DNA of 64,000 bases. Source: Arsenophonus sp046530765. Its GTDB lineage: Bacteria > Pseudomonadota > Gammaproteobacteria > Enterobacterales > Enterobacteriaceae. The stretch lies in assembly GCA_046530765.1 (NCBI GenBank), contig JBHEQS010000003.1, positions 105,528 to 169,527 of the forward strand, written 5' to 3'. The position numbers and the translations under genes were made by a program. The first letter of the stretch is position 1. Every line of letters begins with the position of its first letter. This document shows positions 58,606 to 64,000 of this stretch, piece after piece. The notes under the pieces were generated by a model. It saw only the letters and a list, made by a program, of their open reading frames with translations. It had not been told where the DNA came from and did not search any database.

Positions 58606-60087
58606 ATGATGAAGTATCATAATCTCAGAGATTTTATATTGTTTCTAGAACAGAAAAAAGAATTAAAGCGTATCAGTTATGAAGTCGATACTTATTTAGA
58701 AATGACAGAAATATCTGATAGGACTTTACGTGCAGGAGGACCTGCGCTTTTGTTTGAAAACCCTAAAGGTTTTAGTATACCAGTTTTATGCAATTTGTTT
58801 GGCACTGCTGAACGAATTATGATGGGAATTGGACAAAAAAATATACAATCATTACATGAAATTGGGAAATTATTAGCTTTTCTTAAAGAACCAGATCCAC
58901 CTAAAGGATATGTTGATTTAATTGATAAACTGCCAAAATTTAAACAAGTCCTCAATATGCCAATTAAAAGGAGGATCTCCTATTGTGTATGTCAAAAGCA
59001 AATTTATAAAGGAGATGATGTTAATCTGTTTCGTCTTCCTATAATGCATTGTTGGCCAGAAGATGTCGCGCCGTTAATAACATGGGGATTAACCATTACC
59101 AAAGGTCCAAACAAAAAACGACAAAATTTAGGTATTTATAGACAACAACTTTTAACTAAAAATAAATTGATCATGCGTTGGTTATCTCATCGTGGCGGAG
59201 CATTAGATTTTCAAGATTGGTGTGATAAATATCCAAGTAAACTTTTTCCTATAGCAGTTGCTTTGGGAGCCGACCCTGCTACAATTTTGGCTGCAGTTGC
59301 ACCAATTCCAGATACACTCTCTGAATACGCATTTGCTGGATTATTGCGTGGAGATCGTTCTGAGGTTGTGAAATGTATCTCTAATGATCTTGAGGTTCCA
59401 TCAGGTGCAGAAATTATTCTAGAAGGCCATATTGATCCTGAAGAATTTGCACAGGAAGGGCCTTATGGAGATCATAGTGGATATTATAACAAAGTTGATA
59501 AATTTCCAGTATTTACCGTTACACATATTACTCAACGCAGCGATCCTATTTATCATTCAACTTATACAGGTCGCCCTCCTGATGAGGCTTCTATTTTAGG
59601 CGCTATGTTAAATGATATTTTCATTCCTATATTACAAAAACAGTTTCCAGAAATAGTTGACTTTTATTTACCACCTGAGGGATGCTCTTATCGACTTGCC
59701 GTAGTAATAATTAAAAAACAATATCCTGGACACGCTAAGAATATTATGATGGGGGTTTGGTCTTACTTGCGTCAATTTATGTATACAAAATTTATTATTA
59801 TTTGTGATAAAGATATCAATCCTCGCGATTGGAATGATGTTATTTGGGCAATAACAACAAGAATGGATCCAGCACGAGACACAATTATAATAGAAAATAC
59901 ACCAATAGATTATCTTGATTTTGCATCACCTATTTCATGTTTGGGTTCAAAAATAGGACTTGATGCAACCAATAAATGGCCTGGTGAAACACAAAGAGAA
60001 TGGGGTCGTCCAATAATTATGTCAGAAAAAATAAAAAAACGTATAGATGAAATTTGGAAAGAATTGAATATCATAAAATTACCTTAA
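58606..60087 (+). CDS. ubiD: 3-octaprenyl-4-hydroxybenzoate decarboxylase UbiD
   Basis: UbiD decarboxylates the prenylated 4-hydroxybenzoate made by UbiA, using prenylated FMN supplied by UbiX. The 493-residue product (E. coli 497) is very well conserved: TLRAGGPALLFENPKG, RQNLGIYRQQL, MRWLSHRGGALD, EGPYGDHSGYY in the cofactor/active-site region, TGRPPDEASILG and TRMDPARDT. Two adjacent ATGs (58606 and 58609) are both possible starts. It has kept its place after tat, but its E. coli downstream neighbour fre is absent. ubiX is not in the window. Confidence 0.98.
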   Translation: MMKYHNLRDFILFLEQKKELKRISYEVDTYLEMTEISDRTLRAGGPALLFENPKGFSIPVLCNLFGTAERIMMGIGQKNIQSLHEIGKLLAFLKEPDPPKGYVDLIDKLPKFKQVLNMPIKRRISYCVCQKQIYKGDDVNLFRLPIMHCWPEDVAPLITWGLTITKGPNKKRQNLGIYRQQLLTKNKLIMRWLSHRGGALDFQDWCDKYPSKLFPIAVALGADPATILAAVAPIPDTLSEYAFAGLLRGDRSEVVKCISNDLEVPSGAEIILEGHIDPEEFAQEGPYGDHSGYYNKVDKFPVFTVTHITQRSDPIYHSTYTGRPPDEASILGAMLNDIFIPILQKQFPEIVDFYLPPEGCSYRLAVVIIKKQYPGHAKNIMMGVWSYLRQFMYTKFIIICDKDINPRDWNDVIWAITTRMDPARDTIIIENTPIDYLDFASPISCLGSKIGLDATNKWPGETQREWGRPIIMSEKIKKRIDEIWKELNIIKLP

Positions 60088-61016
60088 AATATAAATTATA
60101 GCAATAAATTATAATACGATTTTTATTGAATCTGCTGCAAACATATAGTATAGAAATTATATATTTTTTTTTAAAATCAATTTTTATTCTAGTCTTCAAG
60201 ACTAATGATTATTAGCTATAAACTTGATTGACATTAATTTTCTTGTATTTAGTTTTTTTAAAACTAATTTGTTTTCATATTTGCGTAATGGTTTAATTTA
60301 ATTCATATTATAAATTTGATTTAAAAGTACTCTATTTTAAAAATATCAATACTAATATTAATTAATAATTTAGTTTTTTTATATAAGATAATTTCATTAT
60401 AAAGTCACTATTTTATATTATTAATTGAAAAGAAATAGTATTAAAACATTACGTTATCATTTTAGATTAATGTTGTTATAACGCATATAATAAAAATACT
60501 TTATAACTTATTTTCGACAAGATAACTAATAAAGTTATCAGTGTTTAAATTATAATTTGTTATTTTTAATAAATTAAAATATGACAACATCTAAATTATT
60601 TTTATTTATTCAAAAATAATTGAAATTTATCTTCGTAATTTATTATAACACCTAACTTGATATTTTAATTTAAAAGGTATTTGTTTTATACGATGCATAA
60701 ATAAATTTAATAAATACTCTATTTAATATAGTAGTCAAATGTAAATTTTTATATTAAAAATAATAAATTTATATACTTTTTGTTGAAAACAATTAGAATA
60801 CAATTAAAAATAAATCAATATAATATTTGCATAATCTAAATCAAATTATACAATTTTTATTTATTTTCTAATTAGAAAATATTTACAAACAAACATAGTG
60901 TGATTTTTATAAATCTTTATCATTAAGTAAATAAAAATATTATTAATCTAATCAATACCAAAGATTAAGAGTTAATATTAAAATATTAAGAAAATTATTA
61001 ATCACAGAGTATAATT
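60088..61016. other. 0.9-kb AT-rich spacer between ubiD and dapE
   Basis: No recognisable gene, RNA or clear terminator. ubiD and dapE are far apart in E. coli, so this gap covers a rearrangement or a large deletion boundary. Confidence 0.65.
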
Positions 61017-62147
61017 ATGATTTGCCCTGTTCTTGAGCTTGCACAACAACTTATTCGACAACCATCTGTTAGTCCGAATGATCATGATTGTCAAAAAATT
61101 TTAATTAATAGATTAAAGAAACTTGGCTTTTCAATAGAGTCCATGCCATATTCTGATACAAGTAATTTATGGGCATATCATGGAGAGCATGGTAAAACAC
61201 TAGCTTTTGCTGGACATACAGATGTTGTTCCTGCTGGTGCAACTAATGATTGGAATTACCCTCCTTTTACTCCAACATTAAGTAATGGGCTACTCTATGG
61301 TAGGGGCGCTATTGATATGAAAGGTTCAATTGCTGCAATGATTGTTGCAGCCGAGAGGTTTATTGCTGATTTTCCAAAGCATACTGGACGATTAGCTTTC
61401 TTGATTACATCTGACGAAGAGGATAAGGCTAGTAATGGAATGGTAAAAATTGTTGATAAATTAATGAATAGAAATGAACGAATTGATTATTGTATAATAG
61501 GAGAACCATCAAGTCATGTTAATCTTGGTGATACTATTAAGAATGGTCGACGAGGTTCGCTGAGTGCAAAATTAATTATAAATGGAAGTCAAGGGCACGT
61601 TGCTTATCCACATTTAGTTAATAATCCAATACATAATTCATTGCATTTTTTAAATAAATTAATTAATAAAAAATGGGATGTAGGAAATGATTTTTTCCCA
61701 CCAACCAGTCTACAAATTTTTAATATTTGTTCCAGTTATGTGAATAATAATATTGTTCCTAACGAATTAATTATACAATTCAACTTTCGCTTTAGCTCAG
61801 AGATTGCAGATAAAGAAATTAGACATGAAGTCGAAAGAATGCTAAAAAAATATCAACTTAATTATAAAATTGACTGGTTATTATCTGGTAATCCTTTTTT
61901 AACAAAAAAAGGAAAATTAATTAATATTGTTTCTCAAATTATAGAAGAATATTGTTTTTATCAACCTAAATTATCGACAGATGGAGGAACGTCTGATGGT
62001 CGATTTATTGCTAAAATGGGAGCTCAAATTGTTGAATTAGGTCCTTTAAATAAAACTATTCATAAAGTGAATGAATGCATTAGTATTGTTGATTTACAGA
62101 GATTATGTCTTATTTATCAGCAAATTATGCAAAAAATATTATTTTAA
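61017..62147 (+). CDS. dapE: Succinyl-diaminopimelate desuccinylase
   Basis: DapE hydrolyses N-succinyl-L,L-diaminopimelate, giving L,L-diaminopimelate for lysine and peptidoglycan. The 376-residue product (E. coli 375) has all the dinuclear-zinc site elements: His67 and Asp69 (AGHTDVV), Asp100 (GRGAIDMKGS), catalytic Glu134 and Glu135 (TSDEED), Glu163 (IIGEPSS) and His349 (KTIHKVNE). The substrate segment STDGGTSDGRF is intact. The start MICPVLELAQQL aligns with the family. It stands alone, 929 bp after ubiD. Confidence 0.98.
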   Translation: MICPVLELAQQLIRQPSVSPNDHDCQKILINRLKKLGFSIESMPYSDTSNLWAYHGEHGKTLAFAGHTDVVPAGATNDWNYPPFTPTLSNGLLYGRGAIDMKGSIAAMIVAAERFIADFPKHTGRLAFLITSDEEDKASNGMVKIVDKLMNRNERIDYCIIGEPSSHVNLGDTIKNGRRGSLSAKLIINGSQGHVAYPHLVNNPIHNSLHFLNKLINKKWDVGNDFFPPTSLQIFNICSSYVNNNIVPNELIIQFNFRFSSEIADKEIRHEVERMLKKYQLNYKIDWLLSGNPFLTKKGKLINIVSQIIEEYCFYQPKLSTDGGTSDGRFIAKMGAQIVELGPLNKTIHKVNECISIVDLQRLCLIYQQIMQKILF

Positions 62148-62283
62148 TTATAAAATTTAACTTAACTATTTTATTAACAAAATTTTAATATTAATACGCT
62201 AATTTTCGCATTTAGTTAAAATGATAAATGAAACAATAATTAATCTAATTTAAATATATTTATATAACTATATATTCTATCTT

Positions 62284-62318
62284 TAATAAATAATAAATAA
62301 TAAATAATAAATAATAAA
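62284..62318. repeat. Heptanucleotide tandem repeat, 5 copies of TAATAAA
   Basis: Five identical 7-bp units lie in gene-free DNA 137 bp beyond dapE. Confidence 0.9.
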
Positions 62319-63151
62319 AAATTAATGAAACATTATAAAATAATTCCTAAAAAATAAAACAAATAATAATTATAAAAGTAAAAATATTTACTAAATTTTA
62401 GTATTTAGCATAAAATAATAACTAAATTATATATAATATATATTAATTTTAATATATAATATTATTTATTAGATTTGTTAAAAAATATATATTAGTTAAC
62501 TAACTATATTAAATAAATTACTTTAATTAAAGTAGCTATATAATCTACAATTTAAATTATATTAGTATTTATAAAATTTTCAAAAAAAATCAAAATCTTA
62601 AAGTGATTCAGTATAAATAGTAAGAAATATTATTAGTATAGTTACGTCTATAAAGTTTTTATAAATGGCTATTTTATGTTTTCTAACCGAACTAGAAATA
62701 AAATAGTTTCATAGTATTTAGAACACTTGACCTTAAAAATAAAAAAAATACATACTATATACATTGCATTAAATAATATTTATATCAGAATTAAATTAAT
62801 TTAATTGTTAATTTATTGCAATAGAGATATGTAATAAAATTATAATAAGATAGTATAATTTGTTCCGTTTATTTTACTTAATTAATTTAAAGTTAAAATA
62901 AACAAACAGTGTCATTATAAAAAATATTTTTTTGTAGTAAAATTATTAATTTGCTAAAAATATAAACTTATTTTTACTAAAAAACTTACTAATCCTAGAA
63001 TATTTATTTTAAAAAATTAATATATCAATTTAGTATAAGTATTTTATGATTAATTCCTAAAATATTATAATCTTTAATAAATTTAATTACATTATGAAAA
63101 TAGTTATATAACATAATAAATTTATTATTATTTAGGTATAAATAATAATAA

Positions 63152-63180
63152 TGATTCTTGTATATTATATACAAGAATCA
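63152..63180. repeat. 13-bp perfect hairpin
   Basis: Bases 63152-63164 (TGATTCTTGTATA) pair perfectly with 63168-63180 around TTA. On the plus strand it is followed by a run of A, not T, so it is not a plus-strand intrinsic terminator. Confidence 0.75.
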
Positions 63181-64000
63181 AAAAATAAGTTTTAATAATT
63201 TTAGAAAGAATTTGTTTTTTCTTGATAAGAAAAAACACTTATAATATATCGCAACAAACAATTATAAAATATAATAAAAAAATATTTTTTTATTTAAACT
63301 AGACAAAATTTTATATATAATGCTTATATAAATAATTAAATAACGCGTAAAATCTCTTTAAATAAAGAGTATAATATTAATTATATTTTTATAATATAGT
63401 AAAAATATTTAACATGGACGCAAAATAAAATAAGCATAAATTCTTTTAACAATATATAAATAATCATATTACTCTTAATATTTATCTCAAATAATATCAA
63501 TAAGTATTTAGATAAAGACTTATTGTAACTACAATCTACTAAACTATTTGAATAATCATAATAAATAATAAAGAAATATGACTTGATATATTCAATAAAC
63601 ATCTTTGTATTATTAAATATATTTAATATTCATTTATTAATTTTTATATTGCAACCTATCTATTGATTACAATTTACTTAATTTAGAAAATATAAATAAA
63701 AAATCAATATTAAACTTTAAAAAAAATATTTATGATACTCAAGTTTTTTTTGTAATAAATTGTTTATACATAAAATTTAATAAAAATTCAATTTAATAAT
63801 GTAATTAAAATTGAAACTTTCACTATTTTATAAATTTCATAAATTTTTAAATTATTAATTTTTAAACTAAAACAAAATTATATAAATACAATTAAATTAA
63901 CAATTGATTATATAAAATTATTTATTTTTTTTAAAATATATATTTAATTTTTATCAATTACATTTTATTAAATACATATATTAATAATATATATAAATAG

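Larger units (their letters stand above)
62148..64000. other. 1.9-kb AT-rich end region without a recognisable gene
   Basis: It holds five copies of a heptanucleotide (62284-62318) and a 13-bp hairpin at 63152-63180. A 73-codon minus-strand frame at 63381-63602 is composed of AT-rich codons and resembles nothing I know; I treat it as chance. Confidence 0.65.

Noticed and set aside
63381..63602. 73-codon minus-strand frame
   Set aside because: Its Ile/Tyr/Phe/Lys-rich composition is typical of random translation of AT-rich DNA, with no initiation signal.

Overview
This window looks like part of a decayed, very AT-rich chromosome of a gammaproteobacterium of the Enterobacterales. A long-term, host-restricted (probably insect) symbiont is the most likely source. 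All 22 recognisable genes have close Escherichia coli counterparts. Several groups keep the enteric order: def-fmt-rsmB-trkA, tsaC-aroE, trxA-rho, divergent uvrA/ssb, and rmuC-ubiE-ubiJ-ubiB-tatA-tatB-tatC-ubiD. The genes add up to about 21.9 kb of 64 kb, roughly one third. The rest is A/T-dominated DNA in which I recognise no gene. I cannot name the genus from this sequence alone.

Layout. 1-37.2 kb: every gene is on the minus strand (ubiA, pgi, trkA-rsmB-fmt-def, aroE-tsaC, gpmA, rho, trxA, uvrA), separated by gaps of up to 5.5 kb. 37.2-37.5 kb: the divergent uvrA/ssb intergenic region. 37.5-62.1 kb: every gene is on the plus strand, with ssb followed by a 12.9-kb stretch without a gene, then the rmuC-ubiE-ubiJ-ubiB-tatABC cluster, ubiD and dapE. 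The ends of the window (1-5.5 kb and 62.1-64 kb) have no recognisable gene. I saw no rRNA, tRNA, CRISPR array, insertion sequence, phage gene or toxin gene.

Function. The surviving set is housekeeping. It covers ubiquinone synthesis (ubiA, ubiD, ubiE, ubiJ, ubiB), glycolysis (pgi, gpmA), the shikimate and lysine/diaminopimelate pathways (aroE, dapE), and formylation and deformylation of the initiator methionine (fmt, def). It also includes tRNA and rRNA modification (tsaC, rsmB), Tat export, K+ uptake (trkA), transcription termination (rho), redox control (trxA), and DNA maintenance (ssb, uvrA, rmuC).

Most notable points. fmt is interrupted by one in-frame TGA in an otherwise full-length frame. 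TsaC has lost the conserved WPGP segment of its family. A 961-bp non-coding segment is present twice as diverged direct copies on either side of ubiA, each with a conserved long hairpin. The gene-free DNA contains many long perfect palindromes, four identical T8A8 blocks and many short tandem repeats. I found no clear candidate for a new multi-gene system; the unexplained material is in the non-coding DNA.
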